Positions 24,294 through 32,800 of a DNA stretch of 48,966 nucleotides are shown piece after piece. A program made the position numbers and the translations under genes. Location: positions 1-48,966 of the forward strand of contig UQFG01000012.1 of NCBI GenBank assembly GCA_900540175.1, in the 5' to 3' direction. Origin of the DNA: an uncultured Mollicutes bacterium (GTDB lineage Bacteria; Bacillota_I; Bacilli_A; Acholeplasmatales; Anaeroplasmataceae). Below the pieces are notes generated by a model that worked only from the letters and a program-made list of their open reading frames with translations, did not search any database and was not told the DNA's origin. Position 1 is the first letter of the stretch. The number at the start of each line of letters is the position of its first letter.

Positions 24294-25796
24294 ATGCTGG
24301 ATAGTTATGCATCACTGGTAAAAATCAGAAGAAAAGTATTTGAAGAAGTGGCAAAATTGGCCTATGACGGCGATTACGAACGAATCGAGGAAATTCCGTA
24401 TCAAATGTTAAAAGGCCAGGCGAAATACCGTGAATCCATTTTTTTAGAACGCGCGATTGTTGCCGAACGGCTGAGACTGGCGATTGGGTTACCGGTTCGT
24501 AGTGCCGACGAACATACCCCGATTTCCAAAGGAATCGAAGAAGCGATTTGCACGCATCGGTTTTATGAACCGCCATTGGTTAATATCATCGATTTTGCCT
24601 GCAATGCCTGTCCGACGGAATCTTATTTTGTAACGGATGCATGCGAAGGCTGTCTGGCCAACCCCTGTTCGAACGTTTGCCCGAAAGATGCTATTAAAAT
24701 CATCAACGGAAAATCGGTCATCAACCAAGAGTTGTGTATCAAATGCGGTCGTTGTAAAGATGTTTGTCCGTATAAAGCAATCATCCACCGGCAACGTCCT
24801 TGTGAAAAATCGTGTGGAATGAATGCGATCGAATCGGATGAAAACGGTCGGGCAAAAATCAATTACGATAAATGTGTCAGTTGCGGAATGTGCTTGGTAA
24901 ATTGTCCGTTTGGGGCAATTGCGGATAAATCGCAGATTTTTCAAGTAGTACAGTCTTTAAAATCCGATCGGGATGTCTATGCGATCATGGCACCGGCTTT
25001 TGTCGGCCAGTTCGGACCGAAAGTAAACTTAAAGACGATCGATGATGCCATGCGTCAATTGGGATTTACCGGCGTTTACGAAGTATCCATCGGAGCGGAT
25101 TTGTGTACGGTTGACGAAGCGGAAGATTTTATGAAAAACGTTCCTTCCAGACTGCGATTTATGGGAACATCTTGCTGTCCGTCTTGGAGCGTTATGGCCA
25201 AAAAGGAATTCCCGGAATTCAAAGAAAATATTTCCATGGCCTTAACACCGATGGTCTTGACGGCTCGCTTGGTTAAAAAAGAACATCCGGATGCGCAAGT
25301 GGTGTTTGTCGGACCGTGTTCGGCGAAAAAATTGGAAGCTTCCCGGAAAAGTGTCCGCAGTGATGTCGATTTTGTTTTGACGTTTGAAGAATTAATGGGA
25401 ATGTTTGTTGCCAAAAACGTGGATTTCAACCATTTAAAAGAAAAACCGTTGGAAAATAAAACGTCTGCCGACGGACGCGGATTTGCGGTAGCGGGCGGTG
25501 TTGCCCAAGCCGTTGTCAATGCGGCCAAACAGCTCAATCCGAACATTGAAATCAAAGTAGCCTCGGCGCAAGGCTTGGAAAACTGCAAAAAAATGCTGAA
25601 AGATGCCAAAGCCGGAAAATACGACGGATACCTTTTGGAAGGTATGGCTTGCCCGCTTGGTTGTGCCAGCGGAGCAGGAACGATCACAATGGCTACGAAA
25701 ACAAGGGCCATGGTGGAACTGTCCAAAAGAGAAGCTGTTAAAAAGCATTCTCCGGAATCCGAATACGTTGAGCGGTTGCACGACTTAATGGAATAG
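24294..25796 (+). CDS. [FeFe] hydrogenase, group B-like
   Basis: The 500-residue monomeric enzyme has an N-terminal helical part, a ferredoxin-like section with several Cys sets (CEGCLANPCSNVCP, CIKCGRCKDVCP, CVSCGMCLVNCP at about 116-210), then the H-cluster domain. The three H-cluster motifs are TSCCPSW (about 293-299), GPCSAKKLEA (about 340-349) and EGMACPLGCASGAGT (about 449-463), holding all four cluster cysteines. The second differs from the classical MPCxxK motif and the third ends GAGT rather than GGGxP, which points to the poorly studied group B instead of the classical fermentative group A. It would evolve or sense hydrogen in an anaerobe. GGAGG precedes ATG 24294. Confidence 0.88.
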   Translation: MLDSYASLVKIRRKVFEEVAKLAYDGDYERIEEIPYQMLKGQAKYRESIFLERAIVAERLRLAIGLPVRSADEHTPISKGIEEAICTHRFYEPPLVNIIDFACNACPTESYFVTDACEGCLANPCSNVCPKDAIKIINGKSVINQELCIKCGRCKDVCPYKAIIHRQRPCEKSCGMNAIESDENGRAKINYDKCVSCGMCLVNCPFGAIADKSQIFQVVQSLKSDRDVYAIMAPAFVGQFGPKVNLKTIDDAMRQLGFTGVYEVSIGADLCTVDEAEDFMKNVPSRLRFMGTSCCPSWSVMAKKEFPEFKENISMALTPMVLTARLVKKEHPDAQVVFVGPCSAKKLEASRKSVRSDVDFVLTFEELMGMFVAKNVDFNHLKEKPLENKTSADGRGFAVAGGVAQAVVNAAKQLNPNIEIKVASAQGLENCKKMLKDAKAGKYDGYLLEGMACPLGCASGAGTITMATKTRAMVELSKREAVKKHSPESEYVERLHDLME

Positions 25797-25826
25797 AAAA
25801 AAGGCTTTCGTTTGAAAGCTTTTTTC
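25797..25826 (+). terminator. Terminator after the hydrogenase gene
   Basis: AAGGCTTTC and GAAAGCTTTTTT form a stem around a GTTT loop directly after the stop codon. Confidence 0.85.
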
Positions 25827-25923
25827 ATATTGGGGCGAATATTGGTGAAAAGATGGATTTTGCGGTATTTTTTCCGCCCTTTTTTTACGATTTGTGGTAT
25901 AGTTAAAGAAATAAGGGGTGTTG

Positions 25924-27432
25924 ATGTTGAAAGTATTGAGTGTTACGCCAAGGACCGTTACGCTGGAATTGCAAAACGACCGACCGTATTACGCCGAAGA
26001 AGAATTTTCCGTTTACGTAAACGGATCGTTTTGTCGTTTGGAAAAAAGAAATGTCTTTACGCTGTTTGATTTATCACCGGATACGGTATATCAAATCAAA
26101 GTTGCGGACAAATGTTTGGAAGTTCAAACGAAATGCGAATCCGTTTGTCTGAATGTCAAAGACTTCCAGGCGATTGGCGACGGAATCAGCGATGATACGG
26201 TCAAAATCCAAGCGGCTATTGCCTGCTGTCCGAAAAACGGAACCGTCTATTTGCCGAAAGGAACGTATTTGATCAGTTGTCTTTTTCTGAAATCGGACAT
26301 GATGTTTTATTTGGCAGAAGAAGCAAAGATCATCGCGATGACCGATCGACGCTCTTTCCCGGTTTTACCGGGTAAAGCCGGTTCGTATTCTTTTGGAACA
26401 TGGGAAGGCAGTGAAGTTGATAATTTCGCATCCTCCATCACGGCAATCGGTGCCCACCATTTGATTATTGCCGGTAGCGGTGAAATCGACGAACGGGCCG
26501 AAGACGGAGACTGGTATATCGATCATAGAGTTTGCCGAACGGCTTGGCGGGGATTTGGGATGTATTTGAAAGATTGTTCGGATGTGGATGTGGTAGGACT
26601 TTACATTCATCATTCTCCTTCTTGGAACATCCATCCTTATTTTTCAAAAAATTTAAAGTTTTTGAATTTGAGAATCGAAAATCCGTCGGCTATGCCGACT
26701 ACAGACGGGTTGGATCCGGATTGTTGCAGCAACTGTCTGATTGCCGGTTGTTCGTTTAATGTCGGCGATGATTGTATTGCGATTAAAAGCGGAACCATTG
26801 CGTTGGCCGAAAAATACCGCACTCCTTGTGAACGGATTACGATCCGCAATAATTTAATGCAGCAAGGACATGGCGGTGTTGTCTTTGGCAGTGAGTCTTC
26901 CGGTGGAATTCGGCATGTTTTGGTTGAAAAATGTATCTTTTTGAAGACCGATCGCGGTTTTCGAATCAAAACCAGACGAGGAAGGGGTCGGATCGGCGAA
27001 ATTGACGATGTGACGTTTACCAACATTTACATGGATGGGGTCAAGACACCGTTTGTCATCAATATGTATTACAATATGGGTCCAAAAGGCGGACATGAAG
27101 AATACGTGTGGTCGACTAAATATTATTCCGTCGATGAACGGACACCGATTTTAGGACATTTTACCTTCAAAAACATGGTTTGTCGGCAAATTGAATATGC
27201 GGCCGGTGTTTTTTTGGGATTACCGGAAGAACCGATCCGCGGCGTTACGTTTCAAAATGTTTCGTTTGATTACAATAGCGATGCCGAACCGGGGTATCCG
27301 GTTATGATCGAACATCCGATTTTAATGTGTCGGAAGGGGATTTATGCATTGAATGTCGAAAAACTGCAATTGGAAAATGTGACATTCTCCAATCTTTTAG
27401 GAGAAGAAATAGAAAAGATGGATACAAAATAG
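25924..27432 (+). CDS. Glycoside hydrolase family 28 (polygalacturonase-like)
   Basis: The 502-residue protein has an N-terminal beta-rich domain (about 1-75) with no signal peptide, then a right-handed beta-helix. Family 28 motifs are TTDGLDPD at about 259-266 and GDDCIAIKSG at about 282-291 with the three catalytic aspartates, GHGG at about 316, and RIKTRRG at about 347. The substrate is probably a galacturonide-type oligosaccharide, hydrolysed inside the cell. ATG 25924 follows AAGGGG; a TATAGT-like -10 lies near 25896. The next gene, a permease, starts 12 bp later and may share the transcript. Confidence 0.9.
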   Translation: MLKVLSVTPRTVTLELQNDRPYYAEEEFSVYVNGSFCRLEKRNVFTLFDLSPDTVYQIKVADKCLEVQTKCESVCLNVKDFQAIGDGISDDTVKIQAAIACCPKNGTVYLPKGTYLISCLFLKSDMMFYLAEEAKIIAMTDRRSFPVLPGKAGSYSFGTWEGSEVDNFASSITAIGAHHLIIAGSGEIDERAEDGDWYIDHRVCRTAWRGFGMYLKDCSDVDVVGLYIHHSPSWNIHPYFSKNLKFLNLRIENPSAMPTTDGLDPDCCSNCLIAGCSFNVGDDCIAIKSGTIALAEKYRTPCERITIRNNLMQQGHGGVVFGSESSGGIRHVLVEKCIFLKTDRGFRIKTRRGRGRIGEIDDVTFTNIYMDGVKTPFVINMYYNMGPKGGHEEYVWSTKYYSVDERTPILGHFTFKNMVCRQIEYAAGVFLGLPEEPIRGVTFQNVSFDYNSDAEPGYPVMIEHPILMCRKGIYALNVEKLQLENVTFSNLLGEEIEKMDTK

Positions 27433-27444
27433 GGAGTAGGAACG

Positions 27445-28467
27445 ATGTTAGATAAATTAATTTTTACATGCAATGCCGTGTTACCGATCGTTTTGATGAT
27501 TTTGATCGGCTACGGTGTGAAAAAAATAAAATTATTACCGGAAAATTTTTTCAAAATGGCGAACAAACTGTGTTTTCGCCTTTGCTTGCCGGTTTTATTG
27601 TTTTACAATATTTACAGTGTCGATAACATTCAGGCAATCGGTGAAAATTGGCAGATTATCGTGTTTGCGGTGGCAGCGATTGTCGTTATTTTCGCGATCG
27701 GTCTTTTCATGACGATGTTGTTGATCAAAGACCCGAGGCAAAAAGGCGTTGTTTTACAATGTTTTTTCCGTTCCAATTACGCAATCATCGGGATTGCATT
27801 GGCAGAATCGTTAGCCGGAACGGGCAGTGTGGCAGCCGGTCTTGCAGCCGTCGTATCGGCGGTTTCCATTCCTCTATTTAATATTTTGGCGATTATCTCC
27901 CTTTCGATTTTTGTCAAAGAAGGCGATTCGAAAATTAGCGTCGTTTCTATTTTGAAGAAAATCGTTACCAATCCGCTGATTATCGGTGTTTTTGCCGGTT
28001 TGGTGGTGTTGGTGATTCGTTTAGCGATTCCAACACACGTTGTAGACGGAAAAGAAGTCCTGGTTTTTTCGATTGAAAATCAGTTGCCGTTTTTGTACAA
28101 AGTGATTTCGCAACTGGCCGCGGTTGCTTCTCCGCTAGCACTGATTGCGTTGGGAGGCGATTTTACATTCAAAGCGATTTCCAAATTGAAAGTACAGATT
28201 TTGATCGGAACGATTGCCCGTTGTGTTTTTGTACCGGTTCTTTGTTTATTGGTCGCATATGCCATCGGTTTTAGAGCCAATGAATTTCCGTCTTTAATCG
28301 CTTTATTCGGTACACCTGTTGCCGTTTCCAGTGTACCGATGGCATCGGAAATGGGAAGCGATGAAGAATTGGCCGGTCAACTGGTCGTTTGGACTTCGAT
28401 TTGTTCGGCACTGTCCTTGTTTTTGATTATCTTTGTCTGTGCGCAAGTTGGTATTTTCGTAATATAG
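27445..28467 (+). CDS. AEC (auxin efflux carrier) family permease
   Basis: The 340-residue membrane protein has about ten hydrophobic segments in two groups of five, the layout of the AEC family, whose members export or take up organic acids such as malate or malonate. Family landmarks include VLPIVLMILIGYGVKKIKLL at the start, LCFRLCLPVLLFYNIY, and the late SLIALFGTPVAVSSVPMASEMG, where TPVAVSS is highly conserved. GGGAGTAGG precedes ATG 27445. Its place after the family 28 hydrolase suggests a linked substrate, but the pairing is not proof. Confidence 0.88.
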   Translation: MLDKLIFTCNAVLPIVLMILIGYGVKKIKLLPENFFKMANKLCFRLCLPVLLFYNIYSVDNIQAIGENWQIIVFAVAAIVVIFAIGLFMTMLLIKDPRQKGVVLQCFFRSNYAIIGIALAESLAGTGSVAAGLAAVVSAVSIPLFNILAIISLSIFVKEGDSKISVVSILKKIVTNPLIIGVFAGLVVLVIRLAIPTHVVDGKEVLVFSIENQLPFLYKVISQLAAVASPLALIALGGDFTFKAISKLKVQILIGTIARCVFVPVLCLLVAYAIGFRANEFPSLIALFGTPVAVSSVPMASEMGSDEELAGQLVVWTSICSALSLFLIIFVCAQVGIFVI

Positions 28468-28787
28468 CTCTCTTTTAACGCAAGAATCCAAACTTTCTTA
28501 ATAAAGAAGATAAAAACGATTTAGATACAATAAGATGATACCTTTTAAGTAGATAAAACAATTAAAAAAAAGAAACGATTTAAAAACTGGAGACTTCAAA
28601 ATTGCAAGTTTGCAATGAGGATATTTTTTTCATGAAAACAGTGATAAAAGTTCATTGTTATGATGTAGATATTTATATAATCAATGATGTCTTAGTTTAT
28701 AATGAGGACAATTTTTTCAGCGTCCGATGTAAGCGTCTTTGCCATTTATCTGGAAGCGGTTGAAATTGAATTTGTGAGGTGACCCAG
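28468..28787 (+). other. 320-bp gap at the left edge of the accessory island
   Basis: This AT-rich stretch has no clear terminator for the permease gene. It contains a perfect palindrome (28601-28616) and a possible 43-codon frame at 28632-28763 (MKTVIKVHCYDVDIYII...) after TGAGGA. I regard that frame as unproven. Composition shifts here to the A/T-rich pattern of the island to the right. Confidence 0.4.
28601..28616. promoter_or_regulatory. Perfect palindrome, possible operator
   Basis: ATTGCAA, GT, TTGCAAT form a perfect 7-2-7 inverted repeat upstream of the SnoaL-like gene. Size and symmetry fit a dimeric repressor site, but no adjacent regulator gene is seen. Confidence 0.35.
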
Positions 28788-29156
28788 TTGAATATTGAAA
28801 ATTTTTTTGATGCTGTAATATCACAAAACGAAGAAGAATTGAAAAAATATTTTCATAAAAATGCATCTATAAAATGGCATTGCACGAATGAACTATTTAA
28901 TGTACAGGAATATATAAAAGCAAATTGTGAATATCCAAATGATTGGCATGGAGAAATAGAACGTATTGAAAAAATCAATAATACAGTCATCCTAGTTTGT
29001 CGAGTATTTCCTGTAGATAATAGCGCATCATTTCACGTGGTAAGTTTCATTCGTATTAAAGATAATTTGATTATAGAGATGGATGAATATTGGTCTGATG
29101 ATGGAGCAGCCCCAGAATGGCGTAAAAAAATGCAGATAGGTACATCTATTAAATAG
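28788..29156 (+). CDS. SnoaL/NTF2-like domain protein
   Basis: The 122-residue protein follows the NTF2-like cone fold: helix IENFFDAVISQNEEELKKYF, strand NASIKWHCTNELFNVQEYIK, strand VILVCRVFP and the final strand pair FHVVSFIRIKDNLIIEMDEYWSDDG, the last being typical of SnoaL-like proteins. TTG 28788 is the likely start, 5 bp after GAGGTGA; the GTG at 28779 lies inside that ribosome site. Members are isomerases, hydrolases or ligand-binding proteins; which applies here is unknown. It ends at a strong terminator and is not part of the following operon. Confidence 0.75.
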   Translation: MNIENFFDAVISQNEEELKKYFHKNASIKWHCTNELFNVQEYIKANCEYPNDWHGEIERIEKINNTVILVCRVFPVDNSASFHVVSFIRIKDNLIIEMDEYWSDDGAAPEWRKKMQIGTSIK

Positions 29157-29170
29157 AACTTTGCGACAAG

Positions 29171-29202
29171 CGACATAGTATTCCACTATGTCGTTTTTTT
29201 TT
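29171..29202 (+). terminator. Terminator after the SnoaL-like gene
   Basis: CGACATAGT and ACTATGTCG form a perfect 9-bp stem with an ATTCC loop and a run of nine T. Confidence 0.92.
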
Positions 29203-29730
29203 GTGGGATATACATAGTTTAATTGCCTGTCTTTTTCAGTAGCTAAAGTGCTATCTTGTTGAAAAATTGTCTCACGATTTTACTGACAGTCTTGTTATAT
29301 TCGTTTGCTTTTGAAGAAGGAGAATAAATTGTTCGTTTTGACGATTGATCCTTTACGTAGAGGGGTTCCTTTTGATAAATCCAAACCTTTTCTTTTAATG
29401 CCATTTTTTCCACAACGTTTACTTCGATATTGCACTTAGTATAATAGTTTTTCTTTGAATAGTTCTGATAAATCTTTATGATCGATGTCAACTTTTTCTT
29501 CTTTAAGACTTAAGATTATCTGGATTTTCATTTCTTGAAGGAATACAATATTTATTCCAAGTCTTTCTCATAAAAAAACAGCGGTAAAAGAAAGTCTCCC
29601 GCTTTTTAAATCGGAAATGGAACTTATTGATTTTTATTCGCTGAGTGTTTTAATGCATATTGGGTCATATGTTGTACATCCTTATTCTATCATGTTGCCT
29701 ACAAATTACCCCTATAGTGTCTACTTTTAT
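29203..29730. other. About 530 bp without a convincing gene; possible decayed minus-strand gene
   Basis: The minus strand shows protein-like pieces in more than one frame (for example RKTWNKYCIPSRNENPDN near 29570-29510 and KVWIYQKEPLYVKDQSSKR near 29400-29340) but no single intact frame with a ribosome site; the longest (29243-29491) starts at TTG without one. This may be a decayed gene that came in with the island. I could not identify the parent family. Confidence 0.35.
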
Positions 29731-29752
29731 AATAGCACTACAATAGCACTAC
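29731..29752 (+). repeat. Two tandem copies of an 11-bp repeat upstream of the helicase operon
   Basis: AATAGCACTAC occurs twice back to back (29731-29741, 29742-29752), about 20 bp before the -35 box of the operon promoter. Spaced one DNA helical turn apart, the copies could be a regulator's binding sites. Confidence 0.6.
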
Positions 29753-29772
29753 ACTACATAATGCTCTACATC

Positions 29773-29809
29773 TTGACAAAATGATGCGGGGGGGGGGTAT
29801 TATTATAGT
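29773..29809 (+). promoter_or_regulatory. Promoter with a G10 tract in the spacer
   Basis: A perfect TTGACA (29773-29778) is followed by a run of ten G (29788-29797) and then overlapping -10-like boxes: TATTAT (29798-29803), TATTAT (29801-29806) and TATAGT (29804-29809), at spacings of 19, 22 and 25 bp. The first box is the most usable; loss of two G would give the ideal 17 bp. G tracts at this place change length by slippage and switch genes on and off in other bacteria, for example porA of Neisseria meningitidis. The promoter boxes and tract are seen; switching is inferred. Confidence 0.7.
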
Positions 29810-29871
29810 AATGACTACTGACTTATTTTATGGGAAAATGTTTAAAAAAGAAAGCATGGGGAGTACATCAT

Positions 29872-32800
29872 ATGGGATATTTGTATCTAAACTTTACAGA
29901 GAACTTTGAACATGGAAGTAAAAGTTGGGATGACTTTTATACTAGCTCGCTTAAAGAGCAATACGAAAGATTAAAGCCTAAATTGGTGGGTGTTTATGTT
30001 GCTGACACATTTCAAGAATTTATAGCAAGTGTTTTTCCATCTATGGATAAGTATTATAACATTTCGCTTCCGGGATTTGACCGTAGCATGAAGGTCAATC
30101 ATAGAGGGAAACAATGTATTTATAATATTGTCATTCGTCCGGAAAAGGATAATATCTTGTCATATAGACTTCCAAGAAACTACGACATTATTATCATTGG
30201 TGATGTGACATTTGGAAATGTTATAGATATCACGATAAAAGGTATAGAACTGATTGATGTTAATGTAGCCAAATTTGGAGAAAAGCGAGTTTGTTGTACG
30301 GCCGCATGTGCTTTTAAAACGAAAACTTTTTTCGATAGAATGGGCAACAGCATAACTGTTCCCGATTACGGTGTACAAGAAATGCACGATTCTGTTTTTA
30401 CAAATGATTTCGTAAATGATTTGTGTATGAATTTATTTCCAGTACCGCATCCGCAAAAGGCTTTGGCCATATTTGATAAATGGCAAAAATATTTAAAGTT
30501 CCGCAGATATTATTTGGGAAAACAGTCCGAAAGCTGTGAGGAATTTCAAAACGTATCGGTTTGCGATTCTTTTATGATAACAAAGGATGTATTCAAACGT
30601 AATGAGGAAAAATACACGGAAATCTTACTTGACGGAATAGCGCAATTTGCAAAAGGCGAGCAGATAATTCTTTCAAAGGAAGTAGAAGGTGCAGACAGTT
30701 TTCCGCTTATAAGAGTAGATATTGAGTGCAATAGAAAATCGCTTTTTAGTGAAACGGTCGGTAAATTCGGCAAAGGTAAGCCGAAATATGAATCATGGTT
30801 GCAAAGATACACGCGAGATTCTATGGGGATATCGTCTACACAGCCGACGTATGATAAGAACGGAGATTTACCAAAAGGAGCAAGTTTTTTTCAATATCCT
30901 TTGGGTGAGAGATATTTATTTGCATTTGTGGATATAGAGCCTGATTGTTCGGCGCTTGAACGCGGATTTGAAAAGGATTGTTCAAATGAAAATAACCAGA
31001 TTGATCATAAATATGCAGGAATTATAAATAGCGCACTTAAAAGTTTTATAGTGGGACAAACAGAGTCGCTTTCTGCCTTTTACGATAAAAAGGTAGAGGA
31101 GTATCGTCAAGAACTTACCGCTAATTTGAAATGGGAAGTAGCAGAAAATAAGGATAAAGGAGTTGAGCGTGAATACGAGGCCGAAGTTGCAAGGCGTATC
31201 GCGCCAATTAAAGCAGAATACAAAAAACAAGAAAACGAGATCAACGATCAAATCAAAAGAATGAAACTGGCGGAAAAAAAGAAATCCGTCGTCTTTGACT
31301 TGGAAAAGAAATTGTCCGTTTGCAAGCAACAATATGAATTGAAAGTCGCAACGGTAAGGGAAAGGGTAGAGTTATTACCGTTCTACGTTGCTCGTAATGA
31401 TAGGCTTGTGGAACAGAAACGGAAAAGCTTGTCTATTGAATTACAAGCAGAACTCGATAAAATCAAAAAAGAGAAAAAATCTCAACTTGAAGTACAATAT
31501 AAAGGACAGATTACTAGCGAGAAATTGGCAGCGAAAGAAAAACTTGACCGCAAGTTTAAGGCAGATAAGGCAGAAAAAATCGAAAATGAAACAATCCGTA
31601 GGTATCAGATTTATTTCCGTCCCAATGATATAACCGCTAAAGTTCCCGAGATAAAAAAAGATATAGAAAAACGTTCCGCACATTATTTGACCTATGACAA
31701 TCGTGCAGAAAAAGCGAAAATAGAAAGACAAGAAAAGGCACTAAATGCATTTCTTTGTGGTTACATCAAAAATCCTTACTTGCCTGCATATTTATTTGCG
31801 CCAGAAATGCTTGCTCAAACGACGAAAACAGTTCAAAGAGAACCGGATTGGTGTTTGGAAAGTTTGAATGATCGTCAAAAAACGGCGGTTAAACGTGCGA
31901 TTTCAAGCGAAAGTATTTTCCTACTGCAAGGACCACCCGGCACAGGGAAAACACAGGTTATTGCAGAGATTACAGCACAACTTGTCAAACAGGGGAAGAA
32001 GGTTCTTATTTCATCTGAAACGCATAAGGCGATCGACAATGTATTTGAGCGACTTCCTAAAATACCCGAAATTAGACCATTGCGTCTTATTCCATCGCAA
32101 AACGGGAAAAAAACGAATTATAGCCCTGAACAGTTAGTAGATAATTTCTATCTGAATATAAGTCGTAACCTTGAACGACAAGTAAGCAGATTTGAACATT
32201 TTGAAGAAACAAAGGTTACCTTTGACGAAGAAATGAAGAAACTACGTTTTGAATACGATAAACTTCTGCGCTTAAAAATGGAAAATGCAAGAATCGAAAA
32301 TGAGCGAGATGAGATAAGTAAAGTTGTAAATGGACTTAATAACGAATTGCAATCCTTACGCAAAGATCGTACAGATGTTATCGATATTATTGACCAATAT
32401 CGGAGAACGATAAAATACATTGAGAGCTATCGTTTTTCCATAGAAGGTGTTAAAGAACAATATATAGACTTGTTTATTCGCAAGCTGAAAGAATTGTTGT
32501 CTAGCTATACTTGCTTTAAGGGTTGTCCTGTTGAAAAGGTAAGTGAACTCGCAAAAGCTGACCTCGGAATTATACGGGAAGAACTTTCGCTTGTTTTATC
32601 GGAAGAACATTTTGTTAAATTAAAAAATAAGCAAATCGAACTTCGTAAAATTTTGTCCGATTTACGTGATCCCATTACGGACGAGGTGCCTATTGAGGGG
32701 GAAGACAATTATGAAAATTATAAAAAATATCAGGCAGAATTGATTGAGGTTGGCAAAAAAATAAAGAGCACACAAAACCCTTCTTCCATAGATTTGTCGT

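Noticed and set aside
25076..25828. Long open frame on the minus strand inside the hydrogenase gene
   Set aside because: It is a shadow of a strong, motif-rich gene on the plus strand and its own translation shows no recognisable family.
29243..29491. 82-codon minus-strand frame as a real gene
   Set aside because: It starts at TTG without a ribosome site and protein-like pieces lie in more than one frame; listed only as a possible decayed region.
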